Origin: Amycolatopsis jiangsuensis
GTDB lineage: Bacteria > Actinomycetota > Actinomycetes > Mycobacteriales > Pseudonocardiaceae
Assembly (NCBI RefSeq): GCF_014204865.1
Contig: NZ_JACHMG010000001.1
Location: 2,666,001 to 2,730,000 of the forward strand
Reading direction: 5' to 3'
DNA: 64,000 nt
Shown here: piece by piece, positions 16,862-24,724 of the stretch
Layout: each line of letters opens with the position of its first letter
How positions within the stretch are numbered: position 1 is the first letter of the stretch
Position numbers and translations under genes: made by a program
Notes under the pieces: generated by a model
The model's database searches: none
What the model was told of the DNA's origin: nothing
What the model saw: the letters and a program-made list of their open reading frames with translations, nothing else

Positions 16862-17831
16862 TTGGCCTTCTCCTGCAACGGTCACGAAAGTGACTCCCTG
16901 TCCGGCGTCGTGGCTGCCCGCCGACGGCACCCGGCGCTACGGGTGCGGTCCACGGCGTTCCGCCGATCCGCGCGATCGACCGGCCCCAGGCCCGCACGTG
17001 CGGATCCGGCGCGGCACCGGAAGCCGGCCGGCTTCCCGGGACTCTGCACGTGCACGGCGCAACTTGCGTACTGCACGGCTGCGGTCGAGATCAACTTGAC
17101 GGTGCCTTATCTATCGCTGCGGTCAGCTGGGCCAAAGAATCGTACACCAATCCGGCGGAACCTTATTGTCTTCCGCGGCGCGCGGCTGACCTGGGAAAAT
17201 GGCCGGAACCGGCGGGAGTGCGCCGTGGAGTTTCCGGTCGCGGACGCGAAGAGGGAATTTCGGTTACCGCTTGCGCCGGACCGGACGGTCCTCCGGTCAC
17301 CCGATCAGCCCACGGAGGGTAGCCGAAACCCGGACCAGGCCTACGCTGCGTGCCCCCATCGGGTGGATCAACCCCGAAGATGAACCCGATGTTGTGGAGA
17401 TGCAGCGACTCGCCGCCCGACCCGGTGATTTCTTTCGGCCTGCCGGCTCCGTCCGGCAATCGTCCCCCGACGGTCCGCCGGCCTCCGGACGAGGCAGCCC
17501 GCGCTCACTACCCGGGGTCACTGCCGAGGCAGTCGGAGCAGCGTTCGCCCCGCCATTTGCCGCAACCGCTCCGCGGGGCGGCAACACCCCGTCACATCGC
17601 CACTCACTATTCCGAGTGATCGAACCGTGATCTTCCGGAAAACGTCCCGCACCGGTATTTTCCAGCCGAAATCGAATTCCCCGCGGGCCTCCCGGAACCG
17701 GCTTTTCCCCACTCTCGGGGCATCGTTAGTATGGCCGCCTCCCCGTCCGCAAGGGCGATCCGGGTGCCATCCGAACGAGGCCCGGTCCCGTCCGACCCCG
17801 ACCACGGGCGCAAGTTGCCGGAGGCTCTCCC
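16862..17831. other. 970-base intergenic region upstream of two divergent operons
   Basis: It separates the starts of the conservon operon (minus) and the DUF485/symporter operon (plus). No convincing gene was found: open frames here have no ribosome site or family resemblance. A weak minus-strand promoter could be TTGATC with TACGCA 18 bases on (about 17065-17095). Upstream of the DUF485 gene the sequence becomes less GC-rich (17600-17740), with TTAGTA at 17725-17730 as a weak -10 candidate. Both assignments are guesses. Confidence 0.4.
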
Positions 17832-18266
17832 ATGCACAACGTCGCGCGCACCCCCGCGCCGGCCACCCCGCTCGAGGAAACCGGCCGGATGCCGGCGCTG
17901 TTCGACCGCGACGGCAGCACGCCCACCGAACCCGAGGCGGCCCCGCAGGGACCGGACTACGACCTGATCCAGCGCAGCCCGGAGTTCCGCACGCTGCGCA
18001 CGCGGTTCCGCCGCTTCGTGTTCCCGATGAGCGTGGCGTTCCTCCTCTGGTACCTGCTCTACGTGGTGCTGGCCGCGTACGCGACCGACTTCATGGCCAC
18101 GCCGGTGTTCGGCCTGGTCAACGTCGGCATGCTGCTGGGTCTCGCACAGTTCGTGACCACCGCGCTCATCACCTGGCTCTACACCCGCTTCGCGGAGCGC
18201 CAGATCGACCCCCGCGTCGCCGAGCTGCGGGAACGGGCCGCCGTGACGGAAGGAAAGCCCCTGTGA
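17832..18266 (+). CDS. DUF485 membrane protein, partner of the downstream symporter
   Basis: 144 residues from ATG 17832, with GGAGG 8 bases upstream. A polar N-terminal extension of about 55 residues precedes the DUF485 core, which has two membrane segments: FVFPMSVAFLLWYLLYVVLA and the stretch VNVGMLLGLAQFVTTALITW. DUF485 proteins (YjcH-type) are normally encoded immediately before ActP-like acetate symporters. Here the stop overlaps the symporter start by 4 bases, so the two are co-translated. The role in transport is undefined; the N-terminal extension is longer than in enterobacterial members. Confidence 0.9.
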   Translation: MHNVARTPAPATPLEETGRMPALFDRDGSTPTEPEAAPQGPDYDLIQRSPEFRTLRTRFRRFVFPMSVAFLLWYLLYVVLAAYATDFMATPVFGLVNVGMLLGLAQFVTTALITWLYTRFAERQIDPRVAELRERAAVTEGKPL

Positions 18267-19861
18267 CCACCACCCTGGCCGCCGGCACGGAGGCGAACAA
18301 CCCGGTGGTGAACATCGCGGTGTTCGCGGTGTTCGTCGCGATCACCCTGTTCGTCGTCTACCGCGCGGGCAACCGCCGTTCCTCCACCTCCGGCTACTAC
18401 ACCGCCGACAGCGCCTTCTCCGGACGGCAGAACGGCGTCGCGCTCTCCGGTGACTTCCTGTCCGCCGCCTCGTTCCTCGGCATCGCCGGCGCGATCGCGA
18501 TGCACGGCTACGACGGCTTCCTCTACTCCATCGGCTTCCTCGTCGCCTGGCTCGTCGACCTGCTGCTGATCGCCGAACTGCTGCGCAACACCGGCCGGTT
18601 CACCATGGGCGACGTGCTGAGCTTCCGGATGCAGCAGCGTCCGGTGCGGGCCGCGTCGGCGACCTCGACGCTGGTCATCTCGTTCTTCTACATGCTCGCT
18701 CAGATGGCCGGCGCGGGCGGGCTGATCGCCCTGCTGCTGGACGTGCACTCGAAACTCGGCCAGAGCCTGGTGATCGTGGTGGTCGGCCTGGTGATGGTCT
18801 GCTACGTGCTGATCGGCGGCATGAAGGGCACCACCTGGGTGCAGATCATCAAGGCCAGCATCCTGCTCATCGCGAGTGCCCTGATCACGGTGTTCCTGCT
18901 CGGCAAGTTCGGCTTCAGCTTCTCGAACCTGCTCTCCGCGGCCACCGACCGCAGCCCGATGGGCAAGCAGCTGCTGGAGCCGGGCGGAGCCTACGGCAAG
19001 GACGGCACCACGAAACTCGACTTCGTCTCGCTGTCGCTCGCGCTGGTGCTGGGCATCGCCTCGCTGCCGCACGTGCTGATGCGTTTCTACACGGTGCCGA
19101 ACGCTTCGGAGGCCCGCCGTTCGGTGGTGTGGGCGACGGTGTGCATGTTCGTCTTCTACCTGTGCACGCTGGTGATCGGCTTCGGCGCGGCCGCACTGGT
19201 CGGTTCGGATGAGATCAAGGCGGCGCCCGGCGGCGAGAACTCCGCGGCCCCGCTGCTGGCCCTGCACATCGGCGGGACGGTGCTGCTCGGCATCATCTCG
19301 GCGGTCGCGTTCGCGACCATCCTGGCCGTGGTGGCCGGCCTGACGATCACCGCGTCGGCCTCGTTCGCGCACGACGTGTACGCGAACATCTTCAAGAAGG
19401 GCAAGGCGGAGCCGCGCGACGAGGTGCGGGTGGCCCGGCTGACCGCGGTCGTGATCGGGGTGCTGGCCATCCTCGGCGGGATCCTGGCGAACGGCCAGAA
19501 CGTGGCCTTCCTGGTCGCGCTCGCGCTCGCGGTGGCGGCCTCGGCGAACCTGTGCACCCTGCTGTACTCGCTGTTCTGGAAGCGGTTCAACACCACCGGA
19601 ACGCTCTGGAGCATCTACGGCGGGCTCGGCGCGTGCGTGCTGCTGGTGCTCTTCTCCCCGGTCGTGTCGGGGGCGCCGGACGCGATCTTCCCGCACGTGG
19701 ACTTCCACTGGTTCCCGCTGAAGAACCCGGGCCTGGTGTCGATCCCGTTCTCGTTCCTGTGCGGTGCGATCGGCACGTTCGCCGGCCGCTCGAAGGCGGA
19801 CCCGGCAAAGCACGCGGAGATGGAGGTCCGCTCGCTGACCGGCATCGGCTCCGACACCTGA
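18263..19861 (+). CDS. Sodium/solute symporter, acetate-permease (ActP/MctC) type
   Basis: 532 residues from GTG 18263. The protein has about 13 membrane segments, beginning VVNIAVFAVFVAITLFVVYR. Family marks include SGYYTADSAFSGRQNGVALSGD, then SAASFLGIAGAIAMHGYDGF and the SLPHVLMRFYTVPNA signature of the acetate/monocarboxylate subgroup of SSS transporters. Known members import acetate, pyruvate or propionate with Na+ or H+. No acetyl-CoA synthetase gene is beside it, so the substrate is not confirmed by context. The gene ends just before a strong hairpin. Confidence 0.9.
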   Translation: MTTTLAAGTEANNPVVNIAVFAVFVAITLFVVYRAGNRRSSTSGYYTADSAFSGRQNGVALSGDFLSAASFLGIAGAIAMHGYDGFLYSIGFLVAWLVDLLLIAELLRNTGRFTMGDVLSFRMQQRPVRAASATSTLVISFFYMLAQMAGAGGLIALLLDVHSKLGQSLVIVVVGLVMVCYVLIGGMKGTTWVQIIKASILLIASALITVFLLGKFGFSFSNLLSAATDRSPMGKQLLEPGGAYGKDGTTKLDFVSLSLALVLGIASLPHVLMRFYTVPNASEARRSVVWATVCMFVFYLCTLVIGFGAAALVGSDEIKAAPGGENSAAPLLALHIGGTVLLGIISAVAFATILAVVAGLTITASASFAHDVYANIFKKGKAEPRDEVRVARLTAVVIGVLAILGGILANGQNVAFLVALALAVAASANLCTLLYSLFWKRFNTTGTLWSIYGGLGACVLLVLFSPVVSGAPDAIFPHVDFHWFPLKNPGLVSIPFSFLCGAIGTFAGRSKADPAKHAEMEVRSLTGIGSDT

Positions 19862-19913
19862 GCACACGCGCGGCCTCGGCTGTCATCCCCCGGCCGAGGC
19901 CGCCGCGGTGTGC
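19862..19913. terminator. Bidirectional hairpin between converging genes
   Basis: Perfect 11-bp inner stem GCGGCCTCGGC (19870-19880) with GCCGAGGCCGC (19893-19903), loop 12. An outer GCACAC/GTGTGC pairing (19862-19867 with 19908-19913) extends it. It sits between the symporter stop and the end of the converging DUF3817 gene. No U-tract on either side. Confidence 0.75.
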
Positions 19914-19935
19914 GGTGTGGTGCTGCCGGAGCGTC

Positions 19936-20286
19936 TCAGAAGATGTCCCGGCCTGCCGGGACTCGGTGCGACACCCGGCGTTCGACCAGGAACGACACGA
20001 ACGGAATGCATCCGGCCAGCAGGACCAGCACGGTGCTCTTGATCGACCAGCGGGTCTTGATCGCCAGGTCGATGGTGAGGACCAGGTAGATCATGTACAG
20101 CACGCCGTGGATCGGCGAGTACACCGCGGCCGGGGTCGCGTTGTCGAAGCCGTACTCGATGACGAGGGTCACGCAGAGCGCGAGCAGGCCGAGGCCGGTC
20201 ACGTAGGCGGCGACGCGGAACCGGGTCAGCGCACCGGTCACCTTCGCGGAGCGGGCCGGGGCGGCGCCTTCGGTGCTGGTCGTCAT
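19936..20286 (-). CDS. DUF3817 small membrane protein (Rv1342c-like)
   Basis: 116 residues from ATG 20286. Three membrane segments: FRVAAYVTGLGLLALCVTLV, the stretch PIHGVLYMIYLVLTIDLAIK and STVLVLLAGCIPFVSFLVER. The central SPIHGVLYMIY motif is characteristic of DUF3817. The function is unknown. It directly follows the LprD-like gene (26 bases), the same order as Rv1343c-Rv1342c in M. tuberculosis as remembered, so the two are probably one transcript. Confidence 0.9.
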   Translation of the reverse strand: MTTSTEGAAPARSAKVTGALTRFRVAAYVTGLGLLALCVTLVIEYGFDNATPAAVYSPIHGVLYMIYLVLTIDLAIKTRWSIKSTVLVLLAGCIPFVSFLVERRVSHRVPAGRDIF

Positions 20287-20312
20287 GGGAGCGTCCTCAT
20301 TTCCGCGGGCGT

Positions 20313-20699
20313 TCAGGACTGCTGGTCGCGAGCGTGGAGCTCGCGCAGGTAACGGTTGTAGGCGGCGAGTTCGTCGTCCTCGTCGGCCGGCGGCGGGGTC
20401 GCGCGCCGCGGGGCGGGAACGGTCACCGCGGCCGGCGCGGGAACGCCGGCGTCGGCCGGTTCGGCCTCTTCCTGCGCGCGCAGCTTCCGGATGCGCCAGA
20501 ACATGAACGCCGGGAACAGCCCGAACAGCGGCCACTGCAACACGTATCCGAGGTTCTGGAAGGTGCCGCTGGCGGACATGAACCGGTCCCACTGCCACCA
20601 GGCCAGCCCGCAGCACAGCGCAAGACTCACCACACACGTGGCGGCGATCGCGAGCCGCCGCCCGAGCGGGGACGCGGCCGGGCCGGGTTCTGCTGACAC
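20313..20699 (-). CDS. LprD/Rv1343c-like single-pass membrane protein
   Basis: 128 residues from GTG 20699. One N-terminal hydrophobic segment (about 16-36) runs into LAWWQWDRF and then GTFQNLGYVLQWPLFGLFPA, a motif shared with mycobacterial LprD; the middle of this motif may form a second membrane segment. The C-terminal third is charged and ends with an AAYNRYLRELHARD helix, also typical. LprD is named as a lipoprotein, but here the cysteines after the first hydrophobic run (LALCC) do not make a standard lipobox because Leu or Cys, not Gly/Ala/Ser, precedes them. Function unknown. Pairing with DUF3817 supports the family call. Confidence 0.75.
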   Translation of the reverse strand: MSAEPGPAASPLGRRLAIAATCVVSLALCCGLAWWQWDRFMSASGTFQNLGYVLQWPLFGLFPAFMFWRIRKLRAQEEAEPADAGVPAPAAVTVPAPRRATPPPADEDDELAAYNRYLRELHARDQQS

Positions 20700-20766
20700 G
20701 GCTTCGACGCTAGCACTGGCCGCTCTCCCGTTCCCTGAGAGGCGGCTCAGCTGTGACGCACCACCG

Positions 20767-21663
20767 TCAGCCGGCCCGGACCCGCTGCGCGGACTTCGCG
20801 TAGCCGTCGGCCAGGCCGAAGACCTTCTGTGCGTACTCGGTCGAGTTGTTGTACGACAGGATGCCCGACCACCAGCCGGACGGGCCGGCCATGTCGCGCC
20901 CGCCCGCGCACAGGTACCGCGCCGCGGCCAGCGCCGCGTCGTCGATCTGCTGCGGGTCGCCCATCCCGTCGCCGCTGCCGTCGGACGCCCACTTCGCCCA
21001 GGTGCTCGGGATGAACTGCATCGGGCCGACCGCCCGGTCGGCCACCGGATCACCGTCGAAACGGCCGCGGTCGGTGTCGGTGATCGCGCGGACGCCGGCC
21101 GAACCGTCGAGCGGGACACCGATGATCGGCTTGGACGGACGCCCGTCGGCACCGAGCACCGCACCGCCGTACTGGCCGTGGTTGGACTCGATGCGTCCGA
21201 CACCGGCGAGCGTCGCCCACGAGATCCGGCAGCCGGCGTCGGCCGAACGCATCGCGAGCTCCGCGTTGCCGTACGCGCGGACCGCGCGAGCCGGGATCCC
21301 GGTGGCATCCGCGACCTGCTCGGCCCAGCTCTCCAGCGGGTCACCCCCGGAGGGCTTCGCCGACTGCGGGGCCGTGCCCTGGTCCGCGCCGCCGGCGGCC
21401 GCGGCACTCACCGGGGCGATCGACCCCGGCTGCACGTCCACGGCTTTCACACTCAGCGCCGGGATGTCCGTGGTGGTCGGGCTCGCCACCGGGTCCGAGG
21501 CCCTGGTCACGAACCACACCCCGCCGCCGGCCAGTACGAGCACGCCGGCCACGACCGCGAGCCGCACGGCCAGTGCGACGCCGTGGCGACGCACGCGGGA
21601 CGGCGTGGCCTCGATCTCGTCCCCGGCCGGCTCGGTGTCGGGGGTCTGTCCGGTGACGGGCAC
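20767..21663 (-). CDS. Membrane-anchored lytic murein transglycosylase (MltB-like fold)
   Basis: 298 residues from ATG 21663. A cytoplasmic head of about 30 residues is followed by one membrane anchor (31-52), a Ser/Pro-rich linker to about 105 and a catalytic domain. The catalytic glutamate is expected at 159 in GVGRIESNHGQYGG, followed by the RAVGPMQFIPSTW and ALAAARYLCAGG motifs of the SLT_2 family. Such enzymes cleave glycan strands of peptidoglycan outside the membrane to give 1,6-anhydro ends. The protein lacks a peptidoglycan-binding domain. It is transcribed apart from the LprD-like gene, 67 bases upstream of that gene's start. Confidence 0.9.
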   Translation of the reverse strand: MPVTGQTPDTEPAGDEIEATPSRVRRHGVALAVRLAVVAGVLVLAGGGVWFVTRASDPVASPTTTDIPALSVKAVDVQPGSIAPVSAAAAGGADQGTAPQSAKPSGGDPLESWAEQVADATGIPARAVRAYGNAELAMRSADAGCRISWATLAGVGRIESNHGQYGGAVLGADGRPSKPIIGVPLDGSAGVRAITDTDRGRFDGDPVADRAVGPMQFIPSTWAKWASDGSGDGMGDPQQIDDAALAAARYLCAGGRDMAGPSGWWSGILSYNNSTEYAQKVFGLADGYAKSAQRVRAG

Positions 21664-21814
21664 GAAACTCGGGTCCTCCAGGGTGGCGGTGGGTCGATCC
21701 GACCGGCTCGGGCCGAACGCAGTCGATCGAACAACGAGTCCGCGCAGATTAGCGTTACGCGCGCGGACCGGAGAGCCCCGCCACCCCGGTTCACCCGGCC
21801 GGACCGGAACGGTC

Positions 21815-22306
21815 TCAGGCCGGCTTCTGCTGCCTCGCCAGCCTCGCGACGCACCAGGCCGGCGCGCTGCCCCGGCGCAGGTGCTGCAACACGGTCATCG
21901 GGCCGAGCCTGCGGCTCAGGTCGGACGGCGCGAGACCGGCCGCCCGGTAGTCCAGCGCGCGCTGGTCGAGCGGGCTGAGCCCGGCGTCCCACCACCGCTG
22001 GGCCTCGGCGACGTCGCCGACCATCTGCCACCAGCCCGCGGCGGCCACGAGCAGCTCGTCGGGGACCTCCGGCAGCCGCTCGCGCATCGCGTCGAGGTAG
22101 CCGGGATCGGCGGCCTCGACCGGGGCGAACCGGCCGGGGGCGGAGCCACCGGAGCCACCGCGCTGGGCCGGGATGCCCGGCGGTGCCACGGGAGCGTCCG
22201 CGAGCCAGGCGGAGGCGATGCGGTCGACCTCCAGCTCCTCGGGAGTCCGCTCCCGCTCGGCCGCCCACTGCCGGATCAACGCGTCCACTCCGGGATCTCC
22301 GGTCAT
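21815..22306 (-). CDS. Hypothetical soluble protein, 163 residues
   Basis: It starts at ATG 22306 behind AGGAGG. No family was recognised. The N-terminal 35 residues form a helix with charged residues (VDALIRQWAAERERTPEELE). A Gly/Pro/Ser linker follows, and the C-terminal two thirds is helical with many tryptophans (AAGWWQMVGDVAEAQRWWD) and an RALDYRAAGLAPSDLSRRLG segment that looks helix-turn-helix-like. It has no membrane segment or signal peptide. It is 151 bases upstream of the transglycosylase gene on the same strand; a shared transcript is possible but unproven. Confidence 0.7.
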   Translation of the reverse strand: MTGDPGVDALIRQWAAERERTPEELEVDRIASAWLADAPVAPPGIPAQRGGSGGSAPGRFAPVEAADPGYLDAMRERLPEVPDELLVAAAGWWQMVGDVAEAQRWWDAGLSPLDQRALDYRAAGLAPSDLSRRLGPMTVLQHLRRGSAPAWCVARLARQQKPA

Positions 22307-22623
22307 CCCTGCCTCCTACTCGGCCCGCGTCGGACAGGCCCTGACCGCCTGCCCCGCTGTGCGGTTCCTCGATTGGCAACGACCGCGTGACCAGCGGACA
22401 CACCCCGTCCGGGACCGGTTTCCGGAAGACCGGAGCACCGGCTGATCACGCAATGTGAGCACCGTAGGGCGGAGCCGGGTTTCTCCGCCATACCCCGGCA
22501 GCGACAAATTCGGTGACCAGGCGGTTTCAGGGGGCAATCCACCCGGATGGTCGAGTAGCCCGTCCGGATTCCGGAATCCGGTCACGAAGGGTGACCACCC
22601 CGGCGGGCGACCGTCCGGACGGG
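22307..22623. other. 317-base intergenic region with a perfect palindrome
   Basis: No gene was seen. The region is upstream of the 163-residue protein gene (minus) and downstream of the 55-residue membrane protein gene. It contains an 18-bp palindrome (22564-22581) and several CCGG-rich half-repeats (22420-22442). Confidence 0.5.
22564..22581. promoter_or_regulatory. Perfect 18-bp palindrome, possible operator
   Basis: CCGGATTCCGGAATCCGG reads the same on both strands without a loop, a shape expected of a protein-binding site and not of a terminator. It lies 43 bases beyond the stop of the small membrane protein gene and about 260 bases upstream of the next start, so its target is unclear. 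Confidence 0.4.
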
Positions 22624-22791
22624 TCAGGAGAACAATGTCCGGAAGAAGGTCACGATGGCCTCCGCGCCCTCCCGGAGCCAGCCGAGCACGCGGTGCACCA
22701 GCTCTGCCGAGCCGGTCGGCTGCGTGATCAGGAAAAAGAGCACGAGCACGACCACTCCGACCACGATGATCTTCTTCACGCCGCTCGACAT
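22624..22791 (-). CDS. Small single-pass membrane protein, 55 residues
   Basis: It starts at ATG 22789-22791 with GGAGGGG upstream. A short basic head MSSGVKK is followed by one membrane segment (IIVVGVVVLVLFFLITQP) and an amphipathic helix to the end (LVHRVLGWLREGAEAIVTFF). This layout is common in small actinobacterial membrane proteins of unknown role. No partner gene is evident. The good ribosome site and clear transmembrane pattern make it likely real despite its size. Confidence 0.75.
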   Translation of the reverse strand: MSSGVKKIIVVGVVVLVLFFLITQPTGSAELVHRVLGWLREGAEAIVTFFRTLFS

Positions 22792-23000
22792 GGCTCCCCT
22801 CCGATGCACGTGCGCCGGACGCCCCGCGGACGCCTGCTGTGACCCCGCGGGCACGGCGCGCGGTCGGGTCCACTGTAATGACGAACCGCCCGGAAAGCCC
22901 GGACCCGGCCCGCGGCGGAGCCGATCAGCGGGCCGGAGTGAGCCACCTCACTACCGGGTGACCCCCGGAAGTGTCTCCCGGATCCCGCTACGCTCCCGCG

Positions 23001-23546
23001 ATGGACGTGCAGAGACCAGCCGCCGGGGGCCCGGGCGCGGTCGGGCTGCGCCCGGCCCGCGAGTCCGATGTGGACCTGCTGGAGGCGCTGACCAACGACC
23101 CCGCCACGGTCGGCGAGTACCAGTGGTTCGGCTGGCACGACCCGGGCTACCTCCGCCGTCGCTGGCGCGACACCGGCCTGCTGAGCACCGAGGGCGGCAT
23201 GCTCGTCCCCACAGCGGAGGAGCGTCCGCTGGGGCTCGTCTCCTGGCACCGCACCCGCACCGGCCCGCACACCTACTGCTGGAACATCGGCATGGTGCTG
23301 CTGCCGGAGGCTCGCGGGCACGGGCTCGGCACCGAGGCGCAGCGGCTGCTCGTGCGCTACCTGTTCGCGCACACGCAGTTCAACCGCGTGGAGGCGAGTA
23401 CCGAGGTGGGCAACCGGGCGGAGCAGCGGTCGCTGGAGAAAGCCGGGTTCACCCGCGAAGGCGTCCTGCGTGGTTTCGACTTCCGCGACGGCGAATGGCG
23501 CGACCACGTGCTGTACTCGGTCGTCCGTGCCGATCTGAGCTCGTGA
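23001..23546 (+). CDS. GNAT-family N-acetyltransferase (RimJ/RimL type)
   Basis: 181 residues from ATG 23001. Visible elements are VGLRPARESDVDLLEALTND at the start, the beta-bulge strand WNIGMVLLPEARGHGLGTEA with the acetyl-CoA-binding RGHGLGT loop, and the FNRVEASTEVGNRAEQRSLE segment followed by KAGFTREGVLRG. This is the order of the RimJ/RimL group, which often acetylates N-termini or small amines. The exact acceptor is unknown. Convergent with the racemase gene, whose stop is 3 bases away. Confidence 0.88.
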   Translation: MDVQRPAAGGPGAVGLRPARESDVDLLEALTNDPATVGEYQWFGWHDPGYLRRRWRDTGLLSTEGGMLVPTAEERPLGLVSWHRTRTGPHTYCWNIGMVLLPEARGHGLGTEAQRLLVRYLFAHTQFNRVEASTEVGNRAEQRSLEKAGFTREGVLRGFDFRDGEWRDHVLYSVVRADLSS

Positions 23547-23549
23547 AGG

Positions 23550-24692
23550 TCAGGCGATCGTTCCCGCCTCCCGCAGCGCCGTGAGGCCGTCGGCGTCGTA
23601 GCCGAGTTCGGTCAGGACGTCCGTGGTGTCCGCGCCCGTCCGCGGCGGCGCGTCCGGCGTCGCAGCCGGCGTGCGGTCGAACCGCGGGGCCGGGGCCGGC
23701 TGCACGGTGCCGCCGATGTCGACGAATGTCCCGCGCGCCGCGTTCTGCGGATGGGCGGCGGCTTCCCACGGCGAAAGCACCGGCGTGAGGCAGGCGTCGG
23801 TACCTTCGGCGCGAGCGAGCAGCTCGTCGCGAGTGAACCCGCGGATCGCCGTGGCCAGGATTTCACGCAACCGCAGCCATTGGGACTGGTCGACGTGCAC
23901 CGGCAGGTCTTCGGCGGGCAGGTCGAGCACCTTGACCAGATCCGCCCAGAACCGCATCTCGATCGCGCCGACAGCGACGTACTCGCCGTCCGCGGTCTCG
24001 TAGGTGTCGTAGAACGGAGCGCCGCCGTCGAGCAGGTTCTGCCCACGCTCCCCCGGCCACAGCCCGGCCGCGTGCATCCCGTGCAGGCTCGTGGTCAGCA
24101 GCGCCGCGCCCTCGACCATGGAGGCGTCCACGACCTGCCCGCGCCCGGAAGTCGTGCGCTCGTGCAGCGCGGCCAGCACGCCCATGGCGAGCAGCAGGCC
24201 ACCACCGCCGAAGTCGCCGACGAGGTTCAGCGGCGGCACCGGGCGCTCACCGGCCCGGCCGACCGGGTCGAGCGCGCCGGCGATCCCGATGTAGTTGATG
24301 TCGTGCCCGGCCGACTGGGCGAGCGGGCCGTCCTGTCCCCAGCCGGTGATCCGGCCGTAGACCAGCGCCGGGTTGCGCGCGTGCACCTGCTGCGGGCCGA
24401 GACCCATCCGTTCCGCGACGCCGGGACGGAAGCCCTCGACCAGCACGTCGGCGCGTTCGGCGAGGCGCAGCACCAGCTCGACACCTTCGGCCGTCTTCGT
24501 GTTCACACCGACCGAGCGCCGGCCGCGGGTGAGCGGGTCGTTCGGGATCCCGAGCACGTCGGCACCCGGCGTCGCGCGGTCGACGCGGATCACCTCCGCG
24601 CCGAGGTCGGCCAGCAGCATGCAGGCGAACGGGGCGGGCGCGAGCCCGGCCAGCTCCACCACCCGCACGCCGCCCAGTGGACCTGACTTCAC
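23550..24692 (-). CDS. mcr: CaiB/BaiF-type alpha-methylacyl-CoA racemase
   Basis: 380 residues from GTG 24692, with AAAGGA upstream. It opens GVRVVELAGLAPAPFACMLL, then ADLGAEVIRVDR, the CoA-binding start of family III CoA-transferases. The racemase pair is present: His130 in SAGHDINYIG and Asp160 in VGDFGGGG, matching His126/Asp156 of the M. tuberculosis racemase MCR with a constant offset. Length agrees with MCR rather than the 400-450 of true CoA-transferases. It epimerises the 2-methyl group of branched acyl-CoAs so that beta-oxidation can go on. An acyl-CoA dehydrogenase gene lies 32 bases upstream on the same strand, which fits a two-step methyl-branched acyl pathway. Confidence 0.88.
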   Translation of the reverse strand: MKSGPLGGVRVVELAGLAPAPFACMLLADLGAEVIRVDRATPGADVLGIPNDPLTRGRRSVGVNTKTAEGVELVLRLAERADVLVEGFRPGVAERMGLGPQQVHARNPALVYGRITGWGQDGPLAQSAGHDINYIGIAGALDPVGRAGERPVPPLNLVGDFGGGGLLLAMGVLAALHERTTSGRGQVVDASMVEGAALLTTSLHGMHAAGLWPGERGQNLLDGGAPFYDTYETADGEYVAVGAIEMRFWADLVKVLDLPAEDLPVHVDQSQWLRLREILATAIRGFTRDELLARAEGTDACLTPVLSPWEAAAHPQNAARGTFVDIGGTVQPAPAPRFDRTPAATPDAPPRTGADTTDVLTELGYDADGLTALREAGTIA

Positions 24693-24724
24693 CGGAAAGT
24701 CCTTTCGGCGTAGGGGAAACTGCC

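Noticed and set aside
16862..17831. Small open frames in the conservon/symporter spacer
   Set aside because: None has a ribosome site, typical composition or family resemblance.
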